Of a DNA stretch of 34,598 bases, positions 8,294 to 17,681 are shown piece after piece. Each line of letters opens with the position of its first letter. The first letter of the stretch is position 1. The stretch spans positions 1 through 34,598 of the forward strand of contig JAFSSG010000023.1 in assembly GCA_017451145.1 (NCBI GenBank). Reading direction: 5' to 3'. The notes under the pieces were generated by a model. The model saw only the letters and a program-made list of their open reading frames with translations, made no database searches and was not told where the DNA came from. Source of the stretch: Clostridia bacterium (GTDB lineage Bacteria > Bacillota_A > Clostridia > UBA1381). Both the position numbers and the translations under genes were made by a program.

Positions 8294-9442
8294 TTATAAA
8301 GTAACGTTTATGTCAATGACCTCACCGTCACGGTAAACGGTAATTACGAGTGTGTCGCCCTTTTTGTGCGTGTCACGGATTTTGTTTATTTCTGCAACTG
8401 ATTTTACGGTAGTTCCGTCAACCTTTAATATGAGGTCGCCTGTTTTAATTCCTGCCTTTTTCGCAGGAGAATCGTCGGTTACGGCTTCTACGGTAACGCC
8501 GTGTTCGGCATCCGAACCGCGTATGCCGATTATAAGCCCCGACGGTGCAAGACCTGTGTTTATAACCGACTCCGCAACCGACAGAATATCGTCTGACGGA
8601 ATGGCAAAGCCTATTTTATTGGAATCTGTTGAAATTGAGGCTGTGAGCATACCGATAACATTACCTTTTTCATTTAAGAGCGGACCGCCCGAAACGCCTG
8701 TAATGGCGTCTGTTTGCAAAAGATTTATGCTGTTTCCGTTGGAAAGAGTTACGCCTTTGTTTATTCCGCATATTATGCCTTTTGTTACGGAAATCCCTAT
8801 ATCTCCGCCCAAAATGTTTGCCATTGCAATCACATTATCGCCCGTATGAACACCTTCGGAATTATCCAAGGTTGCAAATTTTAGTCCCTCTGCCTCAATT
8901 TTTACAATGGAGATATCCTTTGACGCATCACCGCCCACAAATTTTGCGGTATAGCTGTCATTACCGAGCTTTACGGTAACCTCACCGTTTGAGCCTATAA
9001 GCGAATAGCAGGTTAAAATGTAGCCGTTTTCCGATATCACTATTCCCGAGCCTGAAAGTGTTTGCGAGGAAATGCCGAAAAAGCTTCGGTAATCGGTTTT
9101 GGCGGAAACAGAAACGACGCAAGGTAGCGTCTTTTCTGATATAAGTGCGATACCCTCTAAATCTTTTATTTCAGCATTATCGGAGTTGCCACCTGCATAG
9201 GAAATCACCGCCGACGGCTTAATATGCGGGAAAATCAGCAGAGAGTATATGGTAAGTACTGCCACGCATACGGCAAAAGCCGTAACAGCCGAAATAAGCC
9301 ATGCGGGATACGGCTTTTTTATTTTATCTGTATTTTCGGGAGTCGGGAGATAGTTTTCAAGTTCCTCTGCAAAGGACGGCTCGTCCGTTTCCGGAGTGAT
9401 AACCTCTCCGTATTCTTCTTTTTCGAAGTCTTCGTTTGACAT
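8294..9442 (-). CDS. HtrA/DegP-like membrane protein, catalytic His replaced by Ser
   Basis: Membrane-anchored S1C serine protease homolog. An acidic cytoplasmic segment (about 1-43) precedes one transmembrane helix (about 47-70), then the trypsin-like domain (about 95-285) and a C-terminal PDZ domain (about 295-380, with GVTVEAVTDDSPAKKAGIK and GDLILKVDG). In the triad, Asp176 is present in SKDISIVKI and Ser251 in GVSGGPLL. The segment that normally reads TNxHVI is TCYSLI, so the expected His at position 147 is Ser. The GNSGGP loop is also altered and shorter. The family acts in extracytoplasmic protein quality control; this copy may be a non-proteolytic scaffold or use different chemistry. 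ATG 9442 follows GAGGTGA at good spacing. It is divergent from the RNase M5-like gene. Confidence 0.88.
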   Translation of the reverse strand: MSNEDFEKEEYGEVITPETDEPSFAEELENYLPTPENTDKIKKPYPAWLISAVTAFAVCVAVLTIYSLLIFPHIKPSAVISYAGGNSDNAEIKDLEGIALISEKTLPCVVSVSAKTDYRSFFGISSQTLSGSGIVISENGYILTCYSLIGSNGEVTVKLGNDSYTAKFVGGDASKDISIVKIEAEGLKFATLDNSEGVHTGDNVIAMANILGGDIGISVTKGIICGINKGVTLSNGNSINLLQTDAITGVSGGPLLNEKGNVIGMLTASISTDSNKIGFAIPSDDILSVAESVINTGLAPSGLIIGIRGSDAEHGVTVEAVTDDSPAKKAGIKTGDLILKVDGTTVKSVAEINKIRDTHKKGDTLVITVYRDGEVIDINVTL

Positions 9443-9520
9443 AATAAATCACCTCGTATAAATTTCAAGTATATTATAATACGATTATTCAGAAAGTATA
9501 TGAACAAAATGTAAATTTTA

Positions 9521-9549
9521 TTGACAAAAAATGCGATAAATGATAAATT
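9521..9549 (+). promoter_or_regulatory. sigma-A promoter of the RNase M5-like gene
   Basis: A perfect TTGACA (9521-9526) and TAAATT (9544-9549) are separated by 17 bases, 18 bases before the ATG at 9568. For the divergent HtrA-like gene a TATAAT is present on the minus strand around 9474-9479, but I see no good -35 for it. Confidence 0.78.
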
Positions 9550-9567
9550 AACAGATAGGTGGATAAT

Positions 9568-10167
9568 ATGTATAGCATAAAAGAAGTAGTAATCGTTGAG
9601 GGAATTTACGATAAGATAAAGCTTTCGGGGTTTATTGAAAGCCCTGTTTTTGCAGTTGACGGATTTAGCATATTCAATAATCGCGAAACACAAAAGGCAG
9701 TAAAAACCTTTGCCGAAAAAACAGGAATTGTGATTCTGACCGATTCCGATTCGGCAGGTCTGAAAATACGTGCATTCATAAAACAGCTGATAAAAAGCGG
9801 TACGGTATTTGACGCATTTGTGCCGGAAATATACGGAAAAGAACGTAGGAAGGCAATCGGCGGAAAAGAAGGAATTTTAGGCGTTGAAGGGATAAGCGAA
9901 AACGTGATAATCGACGCAATTAAAAAAAGCGGAGCAGAGGTTTTGGGAGAAACGGCACAAAAGAAAATGAAAGAGCCTGTCACTAAGGCGGATTTTTATA
10001 AATTAGGGATATCAGGCGGTGAAAACAGCAGAAATCTTCGGCAAAAACTCCTTTTTGAGCTTAATTTACCGACAAAAATGTCCGCAAATATGCTGATTTC
10101 CGTGATAGACAGACTTTTGGACAGGGACGAGCTTTACGCCATAGTTGACAAAATAAAGAAAATGTGA
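9568..10167 (+). CDS. rnmV: RNase M5-like Toprim protein
   Basis: Toprim-domain nuclease resembling RNase M5, which matures 5S rRNA in Firmicutes. EVVIVEGIYDKIKL carries the Toprim Glu, and VILTDSDSAGLKIR the DxD motif. The C-terminal part (about 115-199) contains GGENSRNLRQKL, as in the DUF4093 region of clostridial RNase M5 proteins. The middle GKEGILGVEG corresponds to the GIGVEH-like block. ATG 9568 has AGGTGG (9557-9562) just upstream, so I prefer it to the GTG at 9559. Length 199 fits. The usual partner ksgA is not nearby, so assignment as the 5S maturase rather than a related Toprim protein is likely but not certain. It has its own promoter and may be cotranscribed with the ABC exporter. 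Confidence 0.8.
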   Translation: MYSIKEVVIVEGIYDKIKLSGFIESPVFAVDGFSIFNNRETQKAVKTFAEKTGIVILTDSDSAGLKIRAFIKQLIKSGTVFDAFVPEIYGKERRKAIGGKEGILGVEGISENVIIDAIKKSGAEVLGETAQKKMKEPVTKADFYKLGISGGENSRNLRQKLLFELNLPTKMSANMLISVIDRLLDRDELYAIVDKIKKM

Positions 10168-10206
10168 AATAATTACAGAGTTAAATTAAATAAAAGAGAG
10201 TTAATT

Positions 10207-11856
10207 ATGAAAAAGAAAAACGCAATAAAGTGGATATTGGAAAACGGAAAAAACTCTTTTCCCGCCATAATACTTTTAAGTATTATAAGCATAACGCTGT
10301 CCTTAATACAAATCAATTTTGCAACCGCCTCAAAGGACGTAATGGATATTGCAACAAGGCAGATGGAGGGAGTGTTAAAGGACGCATTTTTGGTGCTTTT
10401 AGCACTTCTTTTGGTACGGCTCGTTTTACAGATAGCGGTAAGCTATGTTAACGTACATGCGTGTTCGCGGTTTGAAATTGCGTTAAAACGGCACATATTC
10501 GGAATACTCATAAAAAAAGATTACCTTTCTGTTTCGAAATTCCATTCGGGAGAATTGATGAACAGAATCGATAGCGATGTTTCGGTAATTGTAAACGGCA
10601 TAATCGATATCCTGCCTTATGCGGTTATGTTCCTGACAAGCATAATAGGTGCATTCTGCGTTCTATACAGAATTGACGCAACATTAGCACTTATTATCCT
10701 TTGTATAGGGCCGATAGTTGCGGTTGGAGCAAGGATATATTCCGCAAAATATAAAAAGATGCACATACTTTGTCAGGAATATGACGGAAAAACAAAATCG
10801 TTTATGCTCGAGATCCTGCAAAACCTTCTTGTTGTAAAATCCTTTGGCTGTGAAAAAAAGGTGCTTGATAAAAGCGAGGCTTTGCAGACAAGGACATATA
10901 AACTCAGAATCAGGCGTGTTACCGTTTCGGTTTTCGCACAGATAGGAATGTTTTTGATTTTCAACGCCGGGTACTACTTTGCTATGGCATATGCGGCATA
11001 TAAGCTTTCAACGGGCGAGATGACCTACGGCGATGTTACCGCAATTTTAGCACTTGTCGCACAGATACAGTCGCCGTTTAAGAGCATATCCGGTCTTATT
11101 CCGAGGGCGTTTGCCGTAATTGCGTCGGTGGAGCGAATTTTGGAACTTGAAAATATCAGCGACGAAAATGTCGCCACTCCTTTACCGGCCGATAAGCTTT
11201 ACAGCAAAATGGAGAGCATTGTTTTTGATGATGTTACCTTTTCATATGATGAAGACACCGTTATATCGGGCATAAACATAGACATTAAAAAGGGCGAATG
11301 TGCCGTTATTGCAGGAGAATCAGGGGCAGGAAAAAGTACGGTAATGAAGCTGTTTTTGGGAATCATTCCAAAACAGAGCGGTAATATGTATATAAAATGC
11401 GACGGAGAAGAAATTCCGCTGGGCATTGAAACAAGAGGACTGTTTGCATATGTTCCGCAGGGAAATCTCGTTTTGTCGGGGACAATCCGCGAGAATATCG
11501 CATTCGGGAAAAGCGACGCAAGTGAAGATGAGATAATAAACGCCGCAAAAATTGCACAGATTTGGGACTATATCAAAACCCTTGATAAAGGGCTGGACAC
11601 AGAGCTTGGCGAAAAGGGTGCAGGACTTTCAGAGGGGCAGATACAGCGTATATCGATAGCACGTGCCATACTTCATAATGCACCCATATTGCTTTTGGAC
11701 GAGTCCACGTCGGCACTCGATTCCGTAACCGAGAAAAATCTTCTTTCGGCAATACGGAATATGACCGATAAGACGTGCATCATCGTAAGCCATAAACAAG
11801 CGGCCTTTGATATGTGCGATAGAGTGATATATATTGAGAAAAAACAAAAAAACTGA
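10207..11856 (+). CDS. ABC exporter half-transporter (fused permease-ATPase)
   Basis: Type IV (MsbA/LmrA-like) ABC transporter half-molecule. A six-helix membrane domain (about 15-300; includes SGELMNRIDSDVSVI, the typical intracellular coupling region) is fused to an ATPase domain (about 335-549). Walker A is GESGAGKST, the Q-loop is VPQGNLVLSGTIRENI, the signature is LSEGQ, Walker B is ILLLDES and the H-loop is IIVSHK. Length 549 is a little short for the family. It should work as a homodimer, because no partner half-transporter is next to it. Substrate cannot be told from sequence. It lies 39 bases behind the RNase M5-like gene, and its stop codon sits inside the terminator stem. Confidence 0.9.
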   Translation: MKKKNAIKWILENGKNSFPAIILLSIISITLSLIQINFATASKDVMDIATRQMEGVLKDAFLVLLALLLVRLVLQIAVSYVNVHACSRFEIALKRHIFGILIKKDYLSVSKFHSGELMNRIDSDVSVIVNGIIDILPYAVMFLTSIIGAFCVLYRIDATLALIILCIGPIVAVGARIYSAKYKKMHILCQEYDGKTKSFMLEILQNLLVVKSFGCEKKVLDKSEALQTRTYKLRIRRVTVSVFAQIGMFLIFNAGYYFAMAYAAYKLSTGEMTYGDVTAILALVAQIQSPFKSISGLIPRAFAVIASVERILELENISDENVATPLPADKLYSKMESIVFDDVTFSYDEDTVISGINIDIKKGECAVIAGESGAGKSTVMKLFLGIIPKQSGNMYIKCDGEEIPLGIETRGLFAYVPQGNLVLSGTIRENIAFGKSDASEDEIINAAKIAQIWDYIKTLDKGLDTELGEKGAGLSEGQIQRISIARAILHNAPILLLDESTSALDSVTEKNLLSAIRNMTDKTCIIVSHKQAAFDMCDRVIYIEKKQKN

Positions 11857-11878
11857 CTGCCATGCAGTCAGTTTTTTT
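11851..11878. terminator. Bidirectional intrinsic terminator
   Basis: 10-bp perfect stem, AACTGACTGC (11851-11860) with its complement at 11864-11873, loop CAT, a run of A on the left and seven T on the right. It overlaps the ABC exporter stop codon and serves the convergent ACT-domain gene as well. Confidence 0.9.
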
Positions 11879-11887
11879 GACTTTAGA

Positions 11888-12319
11888 TTAAATCCTGTAT
11901 ATGTCGTCTGTTGCGAGGGTGGTTATGCCGACATTCTGCAAAACCTCCTCCGCTTTTTTAACATCGGAGACCTTTACCACCATAACCGCTTTATTTGCGG
12001 ATTTTCCGACAAATGCGTACATATAGTCAACATTTATCTCATTTTTAAGGAAAACGTCAAGTATTTTTGAAAGTCCGCCCGGAGTATCCTCCATAGGCAC
12101 TGCCAAAACGGGAGTTATTTTCACGATAACTCCGATTTTTTTTAGCAGTTCAGCGGCATTTTCGGGATTATCCACAATGACTCTCAAAATACCGTATTCT
12201 GAGGTATCGGCAAGGGACAATGCACTCATATTTATGCCGTTTTTTCCAAGTGCTTCGATAACGGCGGCAAGTCGGCCGGGTTTATTTTCTACAAAAACGG
12301 AAAGCTGTTTTATAAGCAT
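11888..12319 (-). CDS. Tandem ACT-domain amino-acid-binding protein
   Basis: 143 residues made almost wholly of two ACT domains: residues about 3-70 (LSVFVENKPGRLAAVIEAL) and about 72-143 (AVPMEDTPGGLSKILDVF). No catalytic domain is attached. This architecture (COG4747) is often found beside phenylacetate-CoA ligase genes. ACT domains bind small ligands, usually amino acids. As the last gene of the T-box-controlled operon, 15 bases after the phenylacetate-CoA ligase gene, it probably senses an aromatic or branched-chain amino acid and modulates an enzyme of the pathway allosterically. The ligand and partner are not visible in the sequence. Confidence 0.9.
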   Translation of the reverse strand: MLIKQLSVFVENKPGRLAAVIEALGKNGINMSALSLADTSEYGILRVIVDNPENAAELLKKIGVIVKITPVLAVPMEDTPGGLSKILDVFLKNEINVDYMYAFVGKSANKAVMVVKVSDVKKAEEVLQNVGITTLATDDIYRI

Positions 12320-12334
12320 AATAATTTCCTCCTA

Positions 12335-13636
12335 TTATTTAAGATTTCGATTGTCAATTACCCTTTTTGCTTTTCCTTCACTGCGTGTTATGGATTTTGG
12401 GTTTACGAGGTGTACCTTAGCACCTATACCCAAAACTTCACGTATTCTTGCGGTTATATTCTTTTCAAGCATTTCAACTGAGCGAACATCGTCAGCAAAA
12501 AGGCTTTCACTCATTTCGACATTTATGTCAAATGTGTCATTATTATTCACACGGTCAACTATTATCTGATAGTTGGGCGTTATGCCTTCGCCGATTTTCA
12601 AAAGTACTTCTTCAATCTGGCTCGGGAAGACGTTTACGCCTCGTATAATCAGCATATCGTCGCTTCTTCCACACGGCTTTTTCATTCGGATATGCGTTCT
12701 TCCGCATTTACAAGGCTCAGGGATAAGTGTGCATATGTCGTGTGTGCGGTAGCGGATAAGCGGGAATCCTTCTTTTGTGATAGTTGTAAAGACAAGTTCG
12801 CCCTGCTCACCGTAAGGGAGCTGCTCACCTGTGTCGGGATCAACTATTTCGGGAATGAACATATCCTCCCATACATGCATACCTGCCTGTTCCTCACATT
12901 CACAAGCAACTCCCGGCCCCATTATCTCTGAAAGACCGTAAATATCATACGCTTTTAAGTGCAGTTTTTGCTCGATTGCGACACGCATATCCTCTGTCCA
13001 CGGCTCTGCACCGAAAATACCTGCCTTGAGGCTCAATTTATCGGCAAGTCCTGCCTCTTCTATCGCCTCGCCGAGATAAAGGGCATATGAGGGCGTACAG
13101 CAAAGGGCCGTTGCACCGAAGTCAATCATAGTCTGAATTTGGTTATGCGTGTTTCCCGAAGAAACAGGGATTGTAGTAGCACCGATTGTTTCCGCACCGC
13201 CGTGAGCACCAAGACCGCCGGTGAAAAGACCGTAGCCGTAGGATACCTGAATAAAATCGTCTTTGCCAAGTCCTATTGCAGTCATCATCCTTGCAACGCA
13301 GTTTTTCCATGCCGCAAGGTCATTTTTTGTGTAACCTACAACTATTTTTTTGCCTGTCGTTCCGCTTGATGCGTGAACGCGGACTATTTCATCCATAGGT
13401 ACTGCGAAAAGTCCGTAAGGATAGTAATCCCTCAAATCCTGCTTGTAGGAAAACGGGAGCTTTGAAAGGTCGTCAACCGATTTTATGTCGGATGGTTTTA
13501 GCCCTTTTTCATCCATTCTCTTCCGGAAAAGCTCGACATTTTCATACATTCTTTTTACCTGCCAAACGAGCCGTTCGCTTTGGAGCTTTTTAAGCTCGGA
13601 ACGGGGCATGGTTTCAATTTCTTTTTGCCACATCAT
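12335..13636 (-). CDS. paaK: Phenylacetate-CoA ligase family enzyme
   Basis: AMP-forming ligase of the PaaK family, converting phenylacetate or related aryl/acyl acids to CoA thioesters. Hallmarks are the P-loop [24 protein letters not shown] (A5 region), [20 protein letters not shown], and [23 protein letters not shown] in part. The C-terminal domain carries [11 protein letters not shown]. Length 433 is typical. It starts behind a consensus AGGAGG (13645-13650). It sits 12 bases after iorB. In anaerobes and archaea such ligases pair with indolepyruvate oxidoreductase, using arylacetyl-CoA either as product of oxidation (energy-yielding with ADP-type ligases) or as substrate for reductive carboxylation. 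Because this is the AMP-forming type and the operon is controlled by a T-box, the assimilatory direction is more likely. Confidence 0.92.
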   Translation of the reverse strand: MMWQKEIETMPRSELKKLQSERLVWQVKRMYENVELFRKRMDEKGLKPSDIKSVDDLSKLPFSYKQDLRDYYPYGLFAVPMDEIVRVHASSGTTGKKIVVGYTKNDLAAWKNCVARMMTAIGLGKDDFIQVSYGYGLFTGGLGAHGGAETIGATTIPVSSGNTHNQIQTMIDFGATALCCTPSYALYLGEAIEEAGLADKLSLKAGIFGAEPWTEDMRVAIEQKLHLKAYDIYGLSEIMGPGVACECEEQAGMHVWEDMFIPEIVDPDTGEQLPYGEQGELVFTTITKEGFPLIRYRTHDICTLIPEPCKCGRTHIRMKKPCGRSDDMLIIRGVNVFPSQIEEVLLKIGEGITPNYQIIVDRVNNNDTFDINVEMSESLFADDVRSVEMLEKNITARIREVLGIGAKVHLVNPKSITRSEGKAKRVIDNRNLK

Positions 13637-13648
13637 ATGGTAATCCTC

Positions 13649-14215
13649 CTATAAATTATATCCAAGCTCAAAAGCTTTAAGGTTTACTTCCAAAAATTTT
13701 GGCGGAACTGTTGCTTTAATAGTTTCAATCCACTTTTCATAGGGTATATCGGTGCTTTTTGCCATAACGCCTATCAAAACCACATTTACCGCCTTGAAAT
13801 TACCCGCTTTTTCGGCAAGTGACAAGGCATCGACAAATTTTACATCAACCTTTTCAGATAGCGTTTTGTCTATATTTTGCGGATATTCCATAGCCCCTGT
13901 TATAACAGGCATTGGATCTATTTCCTGTGTATTTACGATAATTTTACCGCCCTTTTTGAGATATGGCATGGCACGGTATGCTTCCAGCATTTCAAATGCT
14001 AAAATTATGTCCGCCTCGCCTTTTTCAATAATCGGGGAAAAGACGGCGTCGCCGTATTTTACATAGGTAACCACGCTTCCGCCACGCTGACTCATTCCGT
14101 GGACTTCGGAAACCTTTACATCAAAGCCTTCGCTTATGACTGTGTTACCTAAAATTCTACTTGCAAGTAGCGTTCCCTGACCGCCAACGCCAACAATCAT
14201 TACACTTTTGTTCAT
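13649..14215 (-). CDS. iorB: Indolepyruvate:ferredoxin oxidoreductase subunit beta
   Basis: Gamma-domain subunit of the 2-oxoacid:ferredoxin oxidoreductase family (188 residues). The N terminus VMIVGVGGQGTLLASRILG and the EVHGMSQRGGSVVTYVKYG segment are diagnostic. With IorA it interconverts aryl-2-oxoacids (indolepyruvate, phenylpyruvate, hydroxyphenylpyruvate) and arylacyl-CoA plus CO2, with electrons to or from ferredoxin. It starts 3 bases after the iorA stop, so stoichiometric coupled translation is expected. Length and motifs look intact. Confidence 0.94.
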   Translation of the reverse strand: MNKSVMIVGVGGQGTLLASRILGNTVISEGFDVKVSEVHGMSQRGGSVVTYVKYGDAVFSPIIEKGEADIILAFEMLEAYRAMPYLKKGGKIIVNTQEIDPMPVITGAMEYPQNIDKTLSEKVDVKFVDALSLAEKAGNFKAVNVVLIGVMAKSTDIPYEKWIETIKATVPPKFLEVNLKAFELGYNL

Positions 14216-14218
14216 ATT

Positions 14219-15955
14219 TCAATCCTCCTTCTTGATAGCGTCAAACGGACAAACATTTACGCACAGACCGCACCCGTTACATTGCGTCAAGTCGATTTTT
14301 ACGTTTCCGTCCTTGTCCTCAGAAATGGCAGGACAGCCGAGCTTCATACACATTTTGCACTTTTTGCATTTATCGGAAATAGTACAGTGACCTGTATATT
14401 TAACCCTTTTTAACAATGCACAAGGTCTTTGTGCAATAATAACCGACGGCTCGTCACGCTCAACTTCTTCCTTTACAACCTTTTCAAAGTTTTTGAGGTC
14501 GAATGGGTCTGCAACAACTACATTTTCTACGCCGACAGCCTTACAAAGTGCCAAAAGATTGACCTGCTTTGTTTCTTCGCCGCGGATTGTATATCCCGTC
14601 GTAGGATTGTCCTGATGTCCCGTCATACCCGTTATCGAGTTATCGAGGATAATCACCGTATTTGCACCTTTGTTATATACAATATCGATAAGGCCAGTGA
14701 TTCCGGAATGTATAAAGGTGGAATCGCCGATTACCGAAACGAGTTTTTTATTAAATTCCGCACCTCTTGCCTTTGCCATACCGAGAGCTGCAGAAACCGA
14801 CGCACCCATACAGATTGTTGTATCAACGCTGGAAAGCGGAGCGGCAGCACCTAAGGTGTAACAGCCGATATCGCCCGAAACGACAAGTCCGAGCTTTTTA
14901 AGAACATAAAATGTCGCTCTGTGCGGACAGCCGGGGCATAGAACGGGAGGCCTTTGCGGAATGGTTTCGGAAATTTCCGAAAATTCAGGTGAATCCTCGC
15001 CTAAAACCGCCTTTTTAATCATTGCAGGAGTGTATTCGCCGAGCATTGTAAATGCGTCTTTGCCTATAACATCAATGCCCAATGCCCTGCAATGCTCCTC
15101 AATAAACGGGTCAAGCTCTTCTATAACATAAAGCTTATCAACAGTTTTTGCAAAATCCAAAATGAGCTTTTCTGGGAGAGGATAAACCATGCCGAGTTTT
15201 AAATAGTTTACCTTATCGCCGAGTGCCTCTTTTGCGTACATATATGATATTCCTGCGGTTATAACGCCGATTTTCGAGCCGTTATTTTGGATTTGGTTAA
15301 AGTCGCAGTTTTCTGCAAAATCAATAAGCTTTTTCGTGCGTTCTTCAACAACGACATGGCGTTTAACTGCCATTGCGGGCATCATAACGTATTTTTGGAC
15401 ATTCTTTTCATAGGGTTTTAGCCCGTCATCCTGCCGACTTCCTATTTCAACCAAGCTTTGCGAGTGCGAAACTCTTGTTGAAAGTCTTAAGAAAAACGGT
15501 GTATCGAACTTTTCCGAAAGCTCAAATGCACGGCGTGTAAATTCCTTGCACTCCTGTGAATCGGACGGCTCTAACATTGCCGTTTTTGACGCCTTTGCAT
15601 AGTGGCGTGAATCCTGCTCGTTCTGAGACGAGTGCATACCAGGATCATCGGCAACGCAGAACAAAAGTCCGCCGTTTACGCCCGTGTAGGAAACTGTAAA
15701 TACAGGGTCCGCCATAACATTAAGCCCCACGTGCTTCATACACGACATTGCACGTCCACCGCCGATTGACGCACCTATTGCGACTTCTGCCGCAACCTTT
15801 TCGTTAGGCGACCATTCAGCATAAATCTCATCATATTTTACTATATTTTCGGTTATCTCGGTGCTGGGCGTTCCGGGATATGAGGCAACAACTCTTACTC
15901 CTGCTTCATATGCACCCTGTGCCACAGCGGCATTGCCTAAAAGCAATTTTTTCAT
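14219..15955 (-). CDS. iorA: Indolepyruvate:ferredoxin oxidoreductase subunit alpha
   Basis: Large TPP- and iron-sulfur-containing subunit (578 residues). The N-terminal pyrimidine-binding domain includes GNAAVAQGAYEAGVRVVASY and YPGTPSTEITE. A central segment has PPVLCPGCPHRATF and SGDIGCYTLGAAAPLSS. The TPP diphosphate site is VIGDSTFIHSGITGL followed by ILDNSITGMTG. The last about 55 residues form a ferredoxin-like domain with the eight Cys of two clusters: CKKCKMCMKLGCP and CNGCGLCVNVCP, plus CTISDKC. All expected motifs are present. It lies 16 bases downstream of the acyl-CoA ligase gene within the T-box operon. Confidence 0.96.
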   Translation of the reverse strand: MKKLLLGNAAVAQGAYEAGVRVVASYPGTPSTEITENIVKYDEIYAEWSPNEKVAAEVAIGASIGGGRAMSCMKHVGLNVMADPVFTVSYTGVNGGLLFCVADDPGMHSSQNEQDSRHYAKASKTAMLEPSDSQECKEFTRRAFELSEKFDTPFFLRLSTRVSHSQSLVEIGSRQDDGLKPYEKNVQKYVMMPAMAVKRHVVVEERTKKLIDFAENCDFNQIQNNGSKIGVITAGISYMYAKEALGDKVNYLKLGMVYPLPEKLILDFAKTVDKLYVIEELDPFIEEHCRALGIDVIGKDAFTMLGEYTPAMIKKAVLGEDSPEFSEISETIPQRPPVLCPGCPHRATFYVLKKLGLVVSGDIGCYTLGAAAPLSSVDTTICMGASVSAALGMAKARGAEFNKKLVSVIGDSTFIHSGITGLIDIVYNKGANTVIILDNSITGMTGHQDNPTTGYTIRGEETKQVNLLALCKAVGVENVVVADPFDLKNFEKVVKEEVERDEPSVIIAQRPCALLKRVKYTGHCTISDKCKKCKMCMKLGCPAISEDKDGNVKIDLTQCNGCGLCVNVCPFDAIKKED

Positions 15956-15971
15956 ATCGCATATCTCCTTG

Positions 15972-17612
15972 CTATTTATTTATCTCATTCTCGTGTGCAA
16001 CAACCGATTTTGCACCGTACATTTCACGGAGTTTCGGCTTTTCGATTTTTCCTGTCGGATTTCTCGGCACATCTGCAAAAATGACTTTTTTTGGACGTTT
16101 GTATCTCGGCAAATCGAGGCAGAAATCATTGAATTCTTCCTCCGTCATGGTTTCGTCAGGCTTTATCTCGACTACCGCCAGAGCGATTTCGCCAAGACGG
16201 CTGTCAGGGATTCCGATAACGGCAACGTCCTTGATTTTGTTGTTTTTACGCAGAAAATCCTCGATCTGAACGGGATACAAGTTTTCTCCGCCCGTTATTA
16301 TAACGTCTTTTTTGCGGTCAACCAAGAAAATGAACCCGTCTTCATCTTCCATAGCCATATCGCCGGTAAACAACCAACCGTCCTTTAATACGTCTTGGGT
16401 AGCTTTTTCGTCCTTGTAATAGCAGGTCATAACGCCCGGACCTTTTACGGCGAGTTCACCGACTTCGCCCTGTTTTACGGTGTTTCTGTTTTCGTCAACG
16501 ATTTTTACTTCCCAGCCAAAACCTGCCTTCCCGATTGCTCCGACCTTGTGAATATTTTCAACGCCCAAATGCACACAGCCCGGACCAATCGATTCGGAAA
16601 GTCCGTAGTTTGTGTCATACTGATGGTTTGGAAACCGCTCCTTCCAACGTGCTATAAGGCTCGGCGGAACAGGCTGTGCACCTATGTGCATAAGACGCCA
16701 CTGTGAAAGCTCGTAATCCTTTAAGTCAACGTCGCCCCTGTCGATTGCGTCCAAAATGTCCTGTGCCCAGGGCACTAAAAGCCAGACTATCGTGCAATGC
16801 TCATCAGATACGGCTTTTAATATCCATTGTGGCTTTATGCCCTTTAACAAAACGGCTCTGCCACCTACTAAAAAGCTTCCGAACCAGTGCATTTTTGCAC
16901 CTGTATGATAAAGAGGCGGAATACAAAGGAAAACGTCCTCTTTTGTTTGCGAGTGGTGATTTTGCTCGGTCATTGCCGCATGCATAAGGCTTTGATGATT
17001 GTGGATAATAGCCTTTGGAAATCCCGTTGTTCCGGACGAGAAGTAAATTGCCGCTTCATCGTCGTCGGTCAAAGTGATATCGGGAGCGGACGCTGAGCAG
17101 TAGCTTACTAATTTATCATAGCTCTCCGCAAAGCTGGGGCAATCGCCTCCGACATAAAACAGGTTTTTGACTTGCGGTATTCTGTCGCAGATTTCCTCAA
17201 CACGCCCGATAAATTCCGGCCCGAAAATAAGCATAGACGCGTCGGCAAGTCCTAAGCAGTATTTTATCTCTTCCGCAGTATAGCGGTAATTGAGCGGAAC
17301 GGCAAGAGCTCCCGTTTTCAGTACGCCAAAGTATATGGGGAGCCATTCTATACAGTTCATTAAAAGAATTGCGACCTTATCGCCCTTTTTAACGCCCCTT
17401 GTCAAAAGCAGATTGGCAAAACGGTTTGCTTTTTTATTGAACTCCGACCATGTGATTTCCTTTTTGTATGCCTCACCCTTTTTCGCCTCAATCAAGGAAT
17501 ATTCTTTCCATGTTGTGTGCTTTTCCTCTTCAAGCTGAGGGTTGATTTCGGTCAAAGCAATGTCATTAGGATAAAAATCCGCATTCTTCTTTAAAATTTC
17601 GGTAATTGGCAT
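15972..17612 (-). CDS. AMP-dependent acyl-CoA ligase, first gene of T-box operon
   Basis: Class I adenylate-forming ligase (546 residues). Core motifs are YFSSGTTGFPKAIIHNH (ATP loop), NYGLSESIGPG, DGWLFTGDM, DRKKDVIITGGENLYPVQIE (hinge) and PTGKIEKPKLR with the catalytic Lys. The N-terminal domain contains a charged insertion around residues 30-50 (EEEKHTTWKEYSLIEAKKG). The acid substrate is not readable from sequence; medium-chain, aryl or branched acids are all possible. The gene begins behind AGAAAGGA, directly downstream of the T-box terminator. Its place before iorAB and paaK suggests it activates an acid related to amino acid carbon skeletons, perhaps with a different specificity from PaaK. 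Confidence 0.9.
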   Translation of the reverse strand: MPITEILKKNADFYPNDIALTEINPQLEEEKHTTWKEYSLIEAKKGEAYKKEITWSEFNKKANRFANLLLTRGVKKGDKVAILLMNCIEWLPIYFGVLKTGALAVPLNYRYTAEEIKYCLGLADASMLIFGPEFIGRVEEICDRIPQVKNLFYVGGDCPSFAESYDKLVSYCSASAPDITLTDDDEAAIYFSSGTTGFPKAIIHNHQSLMHAAMTEQNHHSQTKEDVFLCIPPLYHTGAKMHWFGSFLVGGRAVLLKGIKPQWILKAVSDEHCTIVWLLVPWAQDILDAIDRGDVDLKDYELSQWRLMHIGAQPVPPSLIARWKERFPNHQYDTNYGLSESIGPGCVHLGVENIHKVGAIGKAGFGWEVKIVDENRNTVKQGEVGELAVKGPGVMTCYYKDEKATQDVLKDGWLFTGDMAMEDEDGFIFLVDRKKDVIITGGENLYPVQIEDFLRKNNKIKDVAVIGIPDSRLGEIALAVVEIKPDETMTEEEFNDFCLDLPRYKRPKKVIFADVPRNPTGKIEKPKLREMYGAKSVVAHENEINK

Positions 17613-17650
17613 ATTATATGCTTCCTTTCTGTGTTTTGGGGGTTTTCCAT

Positions 17651-17681
17651 AAAAAAATCCCCCGTATTTCTATACAGAGGA
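17651..17681 (-). terminator. Regulatory terminator of the T-box leader
   Basis: On the minus strand a 10-bp stem (17672-17681 with 17658-17667, two G-U pairs) with loop AGAA is followed by seven T (17651-17657). Its 5' arm overlaps the 3' part of the T-box antiterminator (CCGTCCTC), so the two folds exclude each other. Confidence 0.85.

Noticed and set aside
15861..16388. Plus-strand open frame across the iorA/acyl-CoA ligase junction
   Set aside because: It runs antisense through two conserved genes and their ribosome binding site; no motif of its own.
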